Counted from the stretch's first letter, positions 35,567 to 44,439 are shown. The stretch is DNA of 64,000 nucleotides from Paenibacillus tepidiphilus (GCF_008635795.1 NZ_VWRQ01000012.1:62001-126000); one strand, 5' to 3'. Notes: generated from the sequence alone by a model not told the origin. Numbers and translations: made by a program.

Positions 35567-35673
35567 GGACGGGAACAGGAATTCTTATTTCCACTTGATG
35601 TGGCTCTTGCGGGAATGATAAGATTAGAGAAGTGAATAGAGCAGCAGATTCAGGGTAACATGCAGCGCTTACG

Positions 35674-35713
35674 AAACGGTTCCTTCACACTTTGTGAACA
35701 GAACCGTTTTTTC
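35674..35713 (+). terminator. terminator of the NiaP-like gene
   Basis: AAACGGTTC pairs with GAACCGTTT, with TTCAC/GTGAA pairing inside, followed by a T run. It lies 27 bp before the TerB-N gene, so that operon's promoter must be close to or inside this stretch. Confidence 0.85.
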
Positions 35714-35739
35714 ATAACAAGAATCGAGAGTGATGAAGG

Positions 35740-37509
35740 GTGAGAAACGAGGGACGCGAGCCGCATTTCGCGGAGCTGGTCTGGGACGACACGGAGCGGA
35801 ATATGCCGATTCCATCCCGGGCTGACGATCAGGCCCAGGCGCCGCAGCCGGCAACTGCTAGGCCCGCGAAGAAGCCTGCCGAGCCTGCGGTACAGCTGCA
35901 GCTGTGGGATATGGAAGAGAAGACGGAGCCTGTGACGACTACGGAAGGCCAGTTCGTGGTGCGGGCCAGGGAGCTCGCCGGCCATAAGGAGCCGGCGGCA
36001 TTATTTGTACCGTTCAAGAGCTACTGGCCGACATACGGCCATATGACCGGCGCGCAGAACCGGTGGTATTTCTACTGGCGGGAGGAGGCCAGGCAAGGGA
36101 ACTACCTCAAGACAGACCTCTCCTACATCTTCCTGCATGTGTATGAGCTGATCAACGGCGTCGGCTGGGAGGAGCCGGAGGAAGGGCTGTCCCAGCTGTG
36201 GGACCTGTGGGAGGCTTACCGCGAGCAATATAAACGGCTGGACCAGTATTTGGGCGGCTGGATTGCCGACTTCTCCTTCGTCCACAAGCTGGATATCCCC
36301 TTGTCCCTGATCATTGCCCGCTCGCGCGGGCTGGCCGGCGATCTCGCCGAGCTGGAGCTGATGCGCTGTCTCTCCGGCACACCGGAGCAGCTGACCTTCG
36401 AGGTGCTGACGGTGATGTCGGACTATGATATGAGCAAATCAAAGTTCTATCTGGGCGATGGCAAGGAAGCTCTGGAGAAGTATGTCCCTATGGTTGTGGC
36501 CCTGATTGATGCTTACGTGAAGCGTAAGCACGGCTCCACGCTGCTGGAGATGTTTCCGCCCGGTCCGGCGGTTCCCCGGGAGCGGTACCTGTTCCGCAGC
36601 GCAGTATATGACATCTCGATGTACGGCTACTCCGTGCTCGTGCCCGTAGTGCGTATCAGCAAATCTCCGCCCCTGCGCAGCCTCGTGACCCGGCTGTTCC
36701 GGCTGACCGAGAATAAGCTGCGGGAGCTGCTGGGCTTCCGGGGGCGGCTGAAGGACGTCAAGGTCGACGCCGATATGGAGGAGCTGATTACGCGCTTCCT
36801 GAAGAATGAATTCCACAAGGCTGAACAGGCGAAGAAGGGCCCCGCAGTCGTCATTGACCAGCAGAAGCTGGAGCGGCTGCAGAGCGATTCGGAGATTGTC
36901 CGCTCGCTGCTGACGGTGGACGAAGAGGACTCAGCCGGAGCAGAGATCGAGTACAAGGCCAGAGAGCAGGCAGAGGATGTTACAGAAGCCATGAGCAGAG
37001 AGCAGGCAGAGGATGTAACAGAAGCCAAGAGCAGAGAGCAGGCGGAGGATGTTACAGAAGCCAAGATCAGAGAGCAGGCAGAGGATGTAACAGCCTATAG
37101 GCTCACAACCGGGCCGGTAACTGCAGCCCGCGAGCCTGAGTCTGCTGATGCAAGGGATAAAGGCAGCCAGAAGGTACTTGAAGCGGATAATCCCGCTGAA
37201 GACGGTAGGGCAAGTGTTGACCTTCCAGCCGCTTCATCGGCGGCGGCCCAACCTGCGGCTGAATCTGAGGATTCTTCCTGGAACGATTTTGCGGCAGCGC
37301 TCTCTCCTCTCCAGCGTGAAGCCGTGCTGGCTTTGGCCGGAGCTGGCTTGTCCGCCGTGGAGCAGCTTGCGGCTGCCTCAGGAACAATGGCGGAGCTGCT
37401 GTTTGACGAAATTAACGGACTTGCGATGGATTGGCTGGGGGATCTGCTGATCGACGAAGAAGCGGTCAATGAAGAATGGCTGTCCATGCTTCAATATCTA
37501 AAGAGGTGA
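35740..37509 (+). CDS. TerB-N/TerB-C domain protein with a repetitive linker
   Basis: 589 aa. A proline/alanine-rich N-terminus is followed by a TerB-N domain (about 75-380; FVPFKSYWPTYGHMTGAQNRWYFYWR and TDLSYIFLHVYELING), then a low-complexity linker with three 12-residue copies of REQAEDVTEAxS plus a partial one (residues 408-451), and a TerB-C domain (about 500-585; LLFDEINGLAMDWLGDLLI). Such proteins were proposed to serve DNA-processing stress or defence systems together with a DUF2791 ATPase and a helicase, exactly the two genes that follow. GTG 35740 is the first in-frame start but its ribosome site is weak. The next gene begins 8 bp after the stop. Confidence 0.88.
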   Translation: MRNEGREPHFAELVWDDTERNMPIPSRADDQAQAPQPATARPAKKPAEPAVQLQLWDMEEKTEPVTTTEGQFVVRARELAGHKEPAALFVPFKSYWPTYGHMTGAQNRWYFYWREEARQGNYLKTDLSYIFLHVYELINGVGWEEPEEGLSQLWDLWEAYREQYKRLDQYLGGWIADFSFVHKLDIPLSLIIARSRGLAGDLAELELMRCLSGTPEQLTFEVLTVMSDYDMSKSKFYLGDGKEALEKYVPMVVALIDAYVKRKHGSTLLEMFPPGPAVPRERYLFRSAVYDISMYGYSVLVPVVRISKSPPLRSLVTRLFRLTENKLRELLGFRGRLKDVKVDADMEELITRFLKNEFHKAEQAKKGPAVVIDQQKLERLQSDSEIVRSLLTVDEEDSAGAEIEYKAREQAEDVTEAMSREQAEDVTEAKSREQAEDVTEAKIREQAEDVTAYRLTTGPVTAAREPESADARDKGSQKVLEADNPAEDGRASVDLPAASSAAAQPAAESEDSSWNDFAAALSPLQREAVLALAGAGLSAVEQLAAASGTMAELLFDEINGLAMDWLGDLLIDEEAVNEEWLSMLQYLKR

Positions 37510-37517
37510 AATTTGGC

Positions 37518-38837
37518 ATGAGTGAACTGAAAATTCCGAAGCGGGTCAGCACCGCGCTCGTCAATTCGTTGACGGCAGGCGTTGTCCCGCGCATCGGGCT
37601 GGAGCATATCGCGGTCGGCCGTCTGCCCGAGGTGGAGGCCATCCTGCGGGATATGGACAATATCGCGGAGGGCGGAGCCGCCTTTAAGCTGATTACGGGC
37701 CGGTACGGCAGCGGCAAGAGCTTCCTGCTGCAAATGATCCGCAACTACGCGATGGACCGCAATTTCGTGGTCGCGGACGCGGACCTGTCGCCGGAGCGGC
37801 GGCTCGTCGGCACTAAGGGCCAGGGCCTGGCCACTTACCGCGAGCTGATGAGCCATCTCTCCACACGCACCCGGCCGGACGGCGGGGCGCTGGAGCTGAT
37901 GCTGCAGAAGTGGATCATGTCGCTGCAGCAGGCGGCGATGCAGGAGACAGGCTACACGCCCGGTTCTCCGGAGCTTGGTACGGAGGTGGAACAGCGCATT
38001 TACGCGGTTACCTCGGAGATGCGCGGCCTGGTGCACGGCTTTGACTTTGCCAAGGTGCTGGCCGCTTACTGGAACGGGCATAAGCTCGCCGACGACGGGC
38101 AGAAGCAGGATGCGCTGCGCTGGCTGCGCGGCGAATTCGCCACCCGCACCGAAGCGCGGAATGCACTTGGGGTCGGCGTCATCATCGACGACGACAACTG
38201 GTACGATTATATGAAGCTCTGGGCGGAATTCACCGGGGCCATCGGCTATAAAGGACTGCTGCTGTTCATAGATGAAGGCGTCAATCTCTACAAGATCACA
38301 AACAGCATATCGCGTCAGAGTAACTATGAGAAGCTGCTGACAATGTTCAATGATACGATGCAGGGCAAGGCGGAGCGGCTGGGCATCTTCATCGGAGGCA
38401 CGCCGCAGTTCGTGGAAGACGGGCGGCGCGGGCTGTTCAGCTATGAAGCGCTGCGTTCGCGCCTCGTCTCGGGGCGTTACGGTTCCGCCGGACTGAACAA
38501 CTATACCGGGCCGATTGTGGCGCTTGAGATGCTCTCGCATGAGGAGATCCTGGTGCTCCTGCAGAAGCTGCGCGATATTCATGCGCTTCATTATGGCTAT
38601 GAGCCCAAGCTGACGCAGGCCCAACTGGTGCATTTCATGGAGGAGGCGGTCGGACGGCTGGGCGCGGATGAGCTGCTCACCCCCCGCGAGGTGATCCGCG
38701 ACTTCATGGACCTGCTGCATACGCTGAGCCAGCATCCGGATATTACGTTCGAGCAGCTGGTCGGAGAGCGCAAGGCCAAGCCGGCGCAGGCCGAGGAGAA
38801 TGAGCTGGACGGCTTTCTTGCGGAGTTTGACCTATGA
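37518..38837 (+). CDS. DUF2791 P-loop ATPase (BrxD-like)
   Basis: 439 aa ATPase. Walker A is GRYGSGKS at residues 61-68 and Walker B ends LLLFIDE with Asp252-Glu253; GIFIGGTPQFVEDGRRGLFSYEALRSRL is a conserved block of the DUF2791 family, which includes BrxD of some BREX phage-defence loci. The start ATG 37518 has AGAGGTGA upstream. It overlaps the helicase start by 4 bp (ATGA), indicating coupled synthesis. No brxC, pglZ or methylase gene is in the window, so this is not BREX as defined. Confidence 0.88.
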   Translation: MSELKIPKRVSTALVNSLTAGVVPRIGLEHIAVGRLPEVEAILRDMDNIAEGGAAFKLITGRYGSGKSFLLQMIRNYAMDRNFVVADADLSPERRLVGTKGQGLATYRELMSHLSTRTRPDGGALELMLQKWIMSLQQAAMQETGYTPGSPELGTEVEQRIYAVTSEMRGLVHGFDFAKVLAAYWNGHKLADDGQKQDALRWLRGEFATRTEARNALGVGVIIDDDNWYDYMKLWAEFTGAIGYKGLLLFIDEGVNLYKITNSISRQSNYEKLLTMFNDTMQGKAERLGIFIGGTPQFVEDGRRGLFSYEALRSRLVSGRYGSAGLNNYTGPIVALEMLSHEEILVLLQKLRDIHALHYGYEPKLTQAQLVHFMEEAVGRLGADELLTPREVIRDFMDLLHTLSQHPDITFEQLVGERKAKPAQAEENELDGFLAEFDL

Positions 38838-41038
38838 GCGGGAATCCTTTTCACCGGCTGGCGCCTTTTATCAAGGAATTTATCTATAAGAACCGCTGGG
38901 AGACGCTGCGCGAAGCCCAGGTGGATGCCTGCCGCGTGCTGTTCGATACGCCGCATCATCTCCTGATCGCTTCAGGCACGGCTTCGGGCAAGACGGAAGC
39001 TGCATTCTTCCCGGCGCTCACAGAACTGTATGAATCACCGTCGCGCTCGGTAGGCATTCTCTACATCGCGCCGCTCAAGGCGCTGATCAATGACCAGTTT
39101 GCCCGCCTGAACGATCTGCTGCGCGAAGGCAACATTCCGGTCTGGCATTGGCATGGCGACGTGCCCCAGGCCGATAAGACGAAGCTGATGCAGAATCCTT
39201 CGGGTGTGCTGCAGATTACGCCGGAATCGCTCGAAGGGCTGCTGATGAACCGGCCGAACGCGATACCCGCGCTGTTCCATGATCTCCGGTTCATCATCAT
39301 CGACGAGGTGCATGCCTTCATGGGCGCGGACCGCGGCATCCAGGTGCTGAGCCTGCTGGCGCGGCTATCGCGGATGGCCGGCTGCCGCCCGCGCCGGATC
39401 GGTCTGTCGGCCACGCTCAGCGACTACGCCTCTGTGACGGAATGGCTGGCCGCCGGGACACGGGAGAGCGTGGAGGTATCTGCGCCGCAGGGCGGGCGGA
39501 AGCTGCGCCTCAGCGTGGAGCATTTCTCCTTCCCGGATGCGCGCAATGAAGAAGAGGCCGAGCATCTGGAGCGGGCGAAGCAGGCGTACCATACCTTCGT
39601 GTATGATCACACGCATCTGAAGAAAGCGCTGATCTTCACCAACAGCCGCAGCGATGCCGAGGAGGCCATCCTGGAGATGCGGCGGATCGCGGCCAAGCGC
39701 GGCGAACGCGACGTGTTCTATGTGCATCACGGCAGCATCTCCGCGATGCTGCGTGAAGAGACGGAGGCCGCGCTGCGCCAGGGCCCGGGCCCGGCCGTGG
39801 CCGCAGCGACGCTGACGCTGGAGCTCGGCATCGACCTCGGCGAGCTGGAGCGCGTGGTGCAGCTCGGCGCGCCATACAGCTGCGCGAGCTTCGTGCAGCG
39901 GCTCGGGCGTTCCGGACGGCGCGGCGATGCCGCCTCCGAGATGGTCTTCGTCACGCCGGAGGAGGAGGACGAAGAGGCGCAGCTTCCGGCGCGGATGCCG
40001 TGGACGCTGCTGCGGGCCATTGCCGTCATCGAGCTGTACGTGCGCGAGAAATGGGTAGAGCCGCTGAACGTGCGGCAGCTCCCGGTCGGGCTGCTCTATC
40101 ATCAGACGATGAGCATCCTCAAGAGCATGGGCGAGGCGGAGCCGGAGGACCTGAAGGAAGCGGTGCTTGGCCTGCCATCCTTCCGGAGCATCGCTTCCGA
40201 GGACTACGATGCCTTCATGGAATATATGCTCGGCATGGGTCATATCGAGAAGCTGGATGAAGGCGGGCTGCTAATCGGCCTCGCCGGAGAGAAGATCGTC
40301 AACAACTTCCGTTTCTATGCGGTATTCAAGGACGACGAAGAGCATGTGGTGTATAACGGAACGGAAGAGATCGGCTCCATTACCACCGTCCCGCCTCCGG
40401 GTTACTGCTTCTCCCTGGCCGGCAAGCTGTGGAAGGTGGAAGAGGTGGATAACCGCCACAAGGCAGTCTACGTCAAGGGCTCGCGCGGTAAGGTCGATAC
40501 GCTCTGGGTTGGCGGTGGCGGGGATATGCATACCCGCATTATGACCAAAATCCGCGAGATTCTGGGCTCTACCGCGCTGTATCCGTATCTGGCGCCCAGT
40601 GCCGCCGCCCGCCTGGAACGGGCCCGCCGCCTGGCCAAGGAGAGCGGTCTGCTGACCCGCTCGGTGCTTCCGGCCGGAGGAGACTCGGTCTTCATCCTGC
40701 CTTGGGCCGGCAGCCGCCAGTTCCGCACGCTGGAACGGCTGCTCAAGAACAACCTGAAGGGCCCGCTCGGCCTGCGTACGGTAATGCCGATGGAGCCGTA
40801 TTATATGGTTGTTGCCGGCAAGGCCGACGCAGAGACGCTGGAGGAGGCGATTATAGCGGAGACCGCTGCCGCCTCCGATCCGCTGGTGCTGCTGGGCCCG
40901 GACGAAGCGCCATATCTGGGCAAGTATGACGAATTCATTCCGCATGACTTGCTGCGCAAGGCGTTTGCGCTCGACGGACTCGATGTTCCGGGGTTAATCC
41001 AGGTGCTGAAGCAGTGGCGGCAGCCGGATCATCCATAG
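38834..41038 (+). CDS. Lhr-like superfamily 2 helicase
   Basis: 734 aa DEAD/DEAH-type helicase. Motif I SGTASGKT (about residues 47-54), motif II D157-E-V-H160, motif III SATLSDY and motif VI Q354-RLGRSGRRGD364 are intact; the post-helicase region resembles Lhr and BrxHI-type proteins. It should translocate on nucleic acid using ATP. Being last of the TerB-N/DUF2791/helicase operon, it is probably the effector motor of that system. A very strong hairpin follows. Confidence 0.9.
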   Translation: MSGNPFHRLAPFIKEFIYKNRWETLREAQVDACRVLFDTPHHLLIASGTASGKTEAAFFPALTELYESPSRSVGILYIAPLKALINDQFARLNDLLREGNIPVWHWHGDVPQADKTKLMQNPSGVLQITPESLEGLLMNRPNAIPALFHDLRFIIIDEVHAFMGADRGIQVLSLLARLSRMAGCRPRRIGLSATLSDYASVTEWLAAGTRESVEVSAPQGGRKLRLSVEHFSFPDARNEEEAEHLERAKQAYHTFVYDHTHLKKALIFTNSRSDAEEAILEMRRIAAKRGERDVFYVHHGSISAMLREETEAALRQGPGPAVAAATLTLELGIDLGELERVVQLGAPYSCASFVQRLGRSGRRGDAASEMVFVTPEEEDEEAQLPARMPWTLLRAIAVIELYVREKWVEPLNVRQLPVGLLYHQTMSILKSMGEAEPEDLKEAVLGLPSFRSIASEDYDAFMEYMLGMGHIEKLDEGGLLIGLAGEKIVNNFRFYAVFKDDEEHVVYNGTEEIGSITTVPPPGYCFSLAGKLWKVEEVDNRHKAVYVKGSRGKVDTLWVGGGGDMHTRIMTKIREILGSTALYPYLAPSAAARLERARRLAKESGLLTRSVLPAGGDSVFILPWAGSRQFRTLERLLKNNLKGPLGLRTVMPMEPYYMVVAGKADAETLEEAIIAETAAASDPLVLLGPDEAPYLGKYDEFIPHDLLRKAFALDGLDVPGLIQVLKQWRQPDHP

Positions 41039-41048
41039 TACAACCAAC

Positions 41049-41095
41049 GAGGGTTGACCTGTAACCGCTGATGATCAGCGGTAAGGTCAACCCTC
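41049..41095. terminator. long hairpin terminator after the helicase
   Basis: GAGGGTTGACCT pairs with AGGTCAACCCTC, and inside it CCGCTGAT pairs with ATCAGCGG around one base. The U-tract is weak, but the stem is very stable. Confidence 0.8.
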
Positions 41096-41221
41096 TTAAT
41101 GTTGGGAAACCCCCCTAGTACCTTGACCTATGCAAATTTCATAGAATAAGTGCTTTAATTCCCCTCTAGCTTACTCGGTTGCAAAGTGCCATTGCACTGA
41201 TTTCTAAGCCTGGTTTGTTTT

Positions 41222-41266
41222 CACTTCCCGCGCATTCACTTCCCACGCATTCACTTCCCACGCAGT
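41222..41266. repeat. 15-bp tandem repeat, three copies
   Basis: Units CACTTCCCGCGCATT, CACTTCCCACGCATT and CACTTCCCACGCAGT follow each other without spacers, and a fourth decayed copy starts CACTTC. No spacers means it is not a CRISPR. Confidence 0.9.
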
Positions 41267-41412
41267 CACTTCTTGCTCGAACCGTTCTAAGCAGCCAATT
41301 CGGCGATGCAAACACTAACGTACAGTTGAAACACAGAAGAATTTAGGTGGCGATTTTCCACATCCCGTGAACAGGCCGACAAACAGCACAATCCGGCTAA
41401 TCAATCCTATTG

Positions 41413-41540
41413 TAGGCGAAAAATCGACCACAATGTCTTGCCGTGGAGGAAAACAGACCCATTATAGTCGTTAAACCGACCACAATGAGCTGTAGTGAAG
41501 CTAAACAGAGCAAAACGTAGGCGAAAAATCGACCATAATC
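41413..41540. repeat. dispersed 23-bp repeat, three copies
   Basis: Copies start at 41413, 41465 and 41518. The shared core is TAGGCGAAAAATCGACCA, then an AAT; the second copy differs at several positions (TAGTCGTTAAACCGACCA). Spacings are 52 and 53 bp. Confidence 0.85.
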
Positions 41541-41678
41541 CACAAACCAAGCTCACCTAACGAAAAGCAGGACAGAAAGGGATGTAAGTGCGGACGTCTC
41601 CAGCCTTACTCGCAAATAGATGGTGCATAGCTACAATTTGATGCGGTCAAGGTACGAGTTAGTGTCGAATGAGAATTC

Positions 41679-42941
41679 CTAATTATATATTCGGATCGCC
41701 TTAAACTTCAGCACAGCAGCAGTTGCGAGCGTGAAGAGCAGCACCCCTGCAGCCAGCATGGCCGAAGGCGGGCCAAAGCTGTCAGAAGCTGTGGAGAACA
41801 GTGCGAGCCCCAGTGGAGGCGCAACGGTCATGACTGAACCGAGCACACCGAACAGCCGGCCCTGCAGCTCCTCGGGTACCTCCAGCCGGAGGATAATGTT
41901 AATCAGCAGCGTTGAGAAAGAGAAGGTAACCCCGATCAGCAGAATCAAAGCGATAGCTATGAACATCTCTGTAACCAATGAAAGAGCTGTGTACAGGGGC
42001 CCGAGCAGCAGCAAGGCTATGCAGACCACCAGACCGCGGCGGCGGATTCTGTCGCCCAGCAGGAGAATCAGTCCGGAGCCAAGCATATACCCGAGAGGGA
42101 TACAGCTTTCCATCAGCCCGAACTGAAAGGGGGTAGCCTTCCAGACCTGAACAGCCATAACCTGGGTCAACATCAGCGAGGAGAGGAAGAATAACGTCAG
42201 CATGGGAAGCATGAACGTGACGGCCCGGGCGAACGGATTGCCCCAGATAAAGCGGAAGCCGCCGGCGATGTCCTGCTTGAAGGATTGCTTGACGCGGGAC
42301 TTGCCGGCCGCAGCGGCGAACGGCCCGGCCGCCGCTACGAGCACGAAGGCTGCCAGAAAGGTCATGCCGTCGATCAGGATCGCCGGCGCACCGCCGAAGG
42401 CGGCAACGAACATCCCGCCAAGCGCATAGCCTGTCGAACGGGAAATATTCTCGGATAACGTCATCCACCCCGCAGCCCGCTGGATATGTTCTCTGCCGAC
42501 GACGGTCAGGAGCGAGGCTTGAAAGGCCGGCGCATGAAATTGTCCGGCTGACGTGACCAGCGCCGTAAGGCAGAGCAGAAGGATGAAGGGAGGATGCGGC
42601 CAAGTCATGGTCAAGGCGATACACAGTGCCGCTGCACTCTGCACCAGATAAGCGCAGAGCATCAGCTTACGGCGGTTGATCCGGTCGGCTAGTGTACCTG
42701 CAATGCTGCCGAGCAGTGAGCAGATGATCATATTGGACACCGTCATGATGCTCATCATTTTGGCGCTGCCGGTTTCCTGGAGCACCCAAAGGCTGAGTGC
42801 AAGGCTATGAAAGGCATTTCCCAGGACGGTTAAGGTGCTGGCGGAGAACAGGAGCAAAAACACTTTATTCTTGTATAATACCGGATACTGCCTTTCTACA
42901 GCTGATGCGGGCATGAGGAGCGGAGCGCTTGACGGTTCCAT
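41679..42941 (-). CDS. MFS exporter (DHA3-like)
   Basis: 420 aa with about twelve membrane helices. The layout and blocks GSIAGTLADRINRRKLML and EELQGRLFGVLGSVMTVAPPLG resemble DHA3-type efflux proteins (macrolide or siderophore exporters). The substrate is unknown. ATG 42941 is chosen over 42974 because TAGGAGGT precedes it at the right distance. A sigma-A promoter and a 20-bp perfect palindrome lie upstream, next to the gene for a LacI regulator that probably controls it. Confidence 0.85.
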   Translation of the reverse strand: MEPSSAPLLMPASAVERQYPVLYKNKVFLLLFSASTLTVLGNAFHSLALSLWVLQETGSAKMMSIMTVSNMIICSLLGSIAGTLADRINRRKLMLCAYLVQSAAALCIALTMTWPHPPFILLLCLTALVTSAGQFHAPAFQASLLTVVGREHIQRAAGWMTLSENISRSTGYALGGMFVAAFGGAPAILIDGMTFLAAFVLVAAAGPFAAAAGKSRVKQSFKQDIAGGFRFIWGNPFARAVTFMLPMLTLFFLSSLMLTQVMAVQVWKATPFQFGLMESCIPLGYMLGSGLILLLGDRIRRRGLVVCIALLLLGPLYTALSLVTEMFIAIALILLIGVTFSFSTLLINIILRLEVPEELQGRLFGVLGSVMTVAPPLGLALFSTASDSFGPPSAMLAAGVLLFTLATAAVLKFKAIRIYN

Positions 42942-43010
42942 AAACGGAATACCTCCTAATTTGTCGCTTGACATAGCTTCATAACATAGACGGACTTCAT
43001 TTTTTTCGCT

Positions 43011-43030
43011 TAACTTAAACGTTTAAGTTA
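43011..43030 (-). promoter_or_regulatory. LacI-type operator, 20-bp perfect palindrome
   Basis: TAACTTAAACGTTTAAGTTA at 43011-43030 is perfectly palindromic with the central CG typical of LacI-family operators. It begins where the -10 of the exporter promoter ends. Confidence 0.85.
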
Positions 43031-43058
43031 TTATAAAAGATTTAAGTCAAAACATCAA
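43030..43058 (-). promoter_or_regulatory. promoter of the MFS exporter
   Basis: On the minus strand TTGATG (43058-43053) is followed after 17 bp by a perfect TATAAT (43035-43030). The -35 lies within the last codons of the LacI gene, so the exporter has its own promoter in addition to any read-through. Confidence 0.8.
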
Positions 43059-43977
43059 CCAAAAATTGGTTGCCACTGCGTTCAGGAGCGGCTACACCTG
43101 CACGAAGTGCGTTCATCACATGCATTGCTGCTTGAGCGCGGTTATTCAGGAAGCGGACAGTGTGTAAGCCTTGCGGCAACAGCTCAGGCAATCCGCAGGT
43201 GCATAGGGCAGTAATAGAAGGATTGGGAAGCATTCGGTGGATAACGACGGCCAGCAGTTCATTGGTGACAATCAAATGACGCTCCGGATTCGCTCTCACG
43301 AAATCTTCCAGCCCGTCAAGCGCATCGCTGCCTTGCGGCATCTTATGTATATTCTGCTGCGGCAGACCTGAGCTGCCGGTAATCCATTCCGTCAAAGCGG
43401 CATTGTGGAAATGCTCTACAATTAAACACGGTGCAGCAGGAGAAGAGGCTACCGCGGCTTCAATAGCTTGAGGATAGTTATAATTCACCTGGTTAAACAA
43501 GGGATCGTCAATTTTACTGTTCAGCAAAATAACCGGCACCCCCTCCATAAAGTTCGAGGAGATCCGGTAAAACATATCGTCTCTGACATCGATCACGAAT
43601 ACCGCTTCCAGCTTGCGTTCCCGGATAATGTCCATGGCCGGCGCTTCCGGATTCAGGCTGACCAGCAGCGTATGGTAACCCGCTTCAGTCAGGAGCAGCT
43701 CCAGGCTTTCGACCAGACACATATGACTTTGCCGGCTCCAGAAGGGAAGCTCCGCCGTTTTATTGAGCAGAATTCCGACCAGACCGCTGCGCTGCTTAAC
43801 GAGTGAACGGGCGGCCAGATTCGGCGCATAATTCAGCTCCCTGGCAATTTGCCGGATGCTCTCACGGGTATGATCGGGAATGGTCTGATTCGGCACATTG
43901 TTCAGCACATAACTAACCGTTGCCACAGATACATTCGCCAGGGCGGCAATATCCTTAAGCGTTGCCTTCTTCTTCAT
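43042..43977 (-). CDS. LacI-family transcriptional regulator
   Basis: 311 aa. The N-terminal HTH is TLKDIAALANVSVATVSYVLNN with the hinge helix region ESIRQIARELNYAPNLAARSLVKQ, followed by a sugar-binding-protein-like effector domain. ATG 43977 follows AAAGGAG. It lies directly upstream of the MFS gene in the same direction, with the likely operator between them. The effector is unknown. Confidence 0.9.
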   Translation of the reverse strand: MKKKATLKDIAALANVSVATVSYVLNNVPNQTIPDHTRESIRQIARELNYAPNLAARSLVKQRSGLVGILLNKTAELPFWSRQSHMCLVESLELLLTEAGYHTLLVSLNPEAPAMDIIRERKLEAVFVIDVRDDMFYRISSNFMEGVPVILLNSKIDDPLFNQVNYNYPQAIEAAVASSPAAPCLIVEHFHNAALTEWITGSSGLPQQNIHKMPQGSDALDGLEDFVRANPERHLIVTNELLAVVIHRMLPNPSITALCTCGLPELLPQGLHTVRFLNNRAQAAMHVMNALRAGVAAPERSGNQFLVDVLT

Positions 43978-44094
43978 CACTGACACTCCTTTGCCTACGC
44001 CTAGCACCAACAGTATCACCGCAGGCAGCGGCAAGTCAATAATATGCGGACCCAGCAGCTATTCTTTGCATTTTGACAAATGAAAGGTTCCACC

Positions 44095-44137
44095 AAAAAA
44101 GCTGCCTGCCCGCCCCGGGGACGGACCAAGCAGCTCA
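44095..44137 (-). terminator. terminator of the 56-aa gene
   Basis: On the minus strand GAGCTGC pairs with GCAGCTT across a GC-rich loop, followed by a run of T (the A run at 44095-44100). Confidence 0.7.
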
Positions 44138-44148
44138 GCTTAGGCTAA

Positions 44149-44319
44149 TCAGGTTATATTCTTGGGGACATTGTTCAGGCTTGGCACATAATCGGCTTCC
44201 TTACTGTTCTTTAAAGGTTCGGGTTCTTCCGTAAAATGGGCCGCGTCATAACGGTTGTCTTTGCTGTCTGCCTTGTTGTTGGCACGGCTGTATTTGGCAT
44301 CGGCATTGTTTTTGGGCAT
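44149..44319 (-). CDS. small hydrophilic protein, unknown
   Basis: 56 aa, starting MPKNNADAKYSRANNKADSKDNRYDAAHF. It is highly hydrophilic with many Asn, Lys and Asp and no hydrophobic segment; in composition it resembles small acid-soluble or other spore-associated proteins, but no family motif is seen. The ribosome site GGAGGTGA is near-perfect and at ideal spacing, and a terminator follows, which makes it a credible gene despite its size. Confidence 0.7.
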   Translation of the reverse strand: MPKNNADAKYSRANNKADSKDNRYDAAHFTEEPEPLKNSKEADYVPSLNNVPKNIT

Positions 44320-44439
44320 GGGAATCACCTCCATTTGTCATCCTTAATATGAGGTGGCGAAGGGATTTTTATGCTGCCGGTTCGCGGGCTGCTCTGTTAT
44401 AACCATACGAATCCTAATCTAACTCACGAGGTGATTGCT

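Larger units (their letters stand above)
41096..41678. other. gene-free region with two kinds of short repeats
   Basis: No gene was found in this 580-bp gap between convergent operons. It contains a 15-bp tandem array (41222-41266) and three dispersed copies of a 23-bp motif (41413-41540), listed separately. The rest is AT-rich without clear signals. Confidence 0.7.

Noticed and set aside
37491..38735. 414-codon minus-strand frame opposite the DUF2791 ATPase
   Set aside because: Shadow of a well-supported gene with Walker motifs; its own translation is His/Gln/Arg-rich without domains.
35740..41038. A complete BREX locus
   Set aside because: Only BrxD-like and helicase components are present; no brxA, brxB, brxC, pglX or pglZ gene occurs in the window.
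41222..41266. CRISPR array
   Set aside because: Units are only 15 bp and directly adjacent without spacers; no cas genes nearby.
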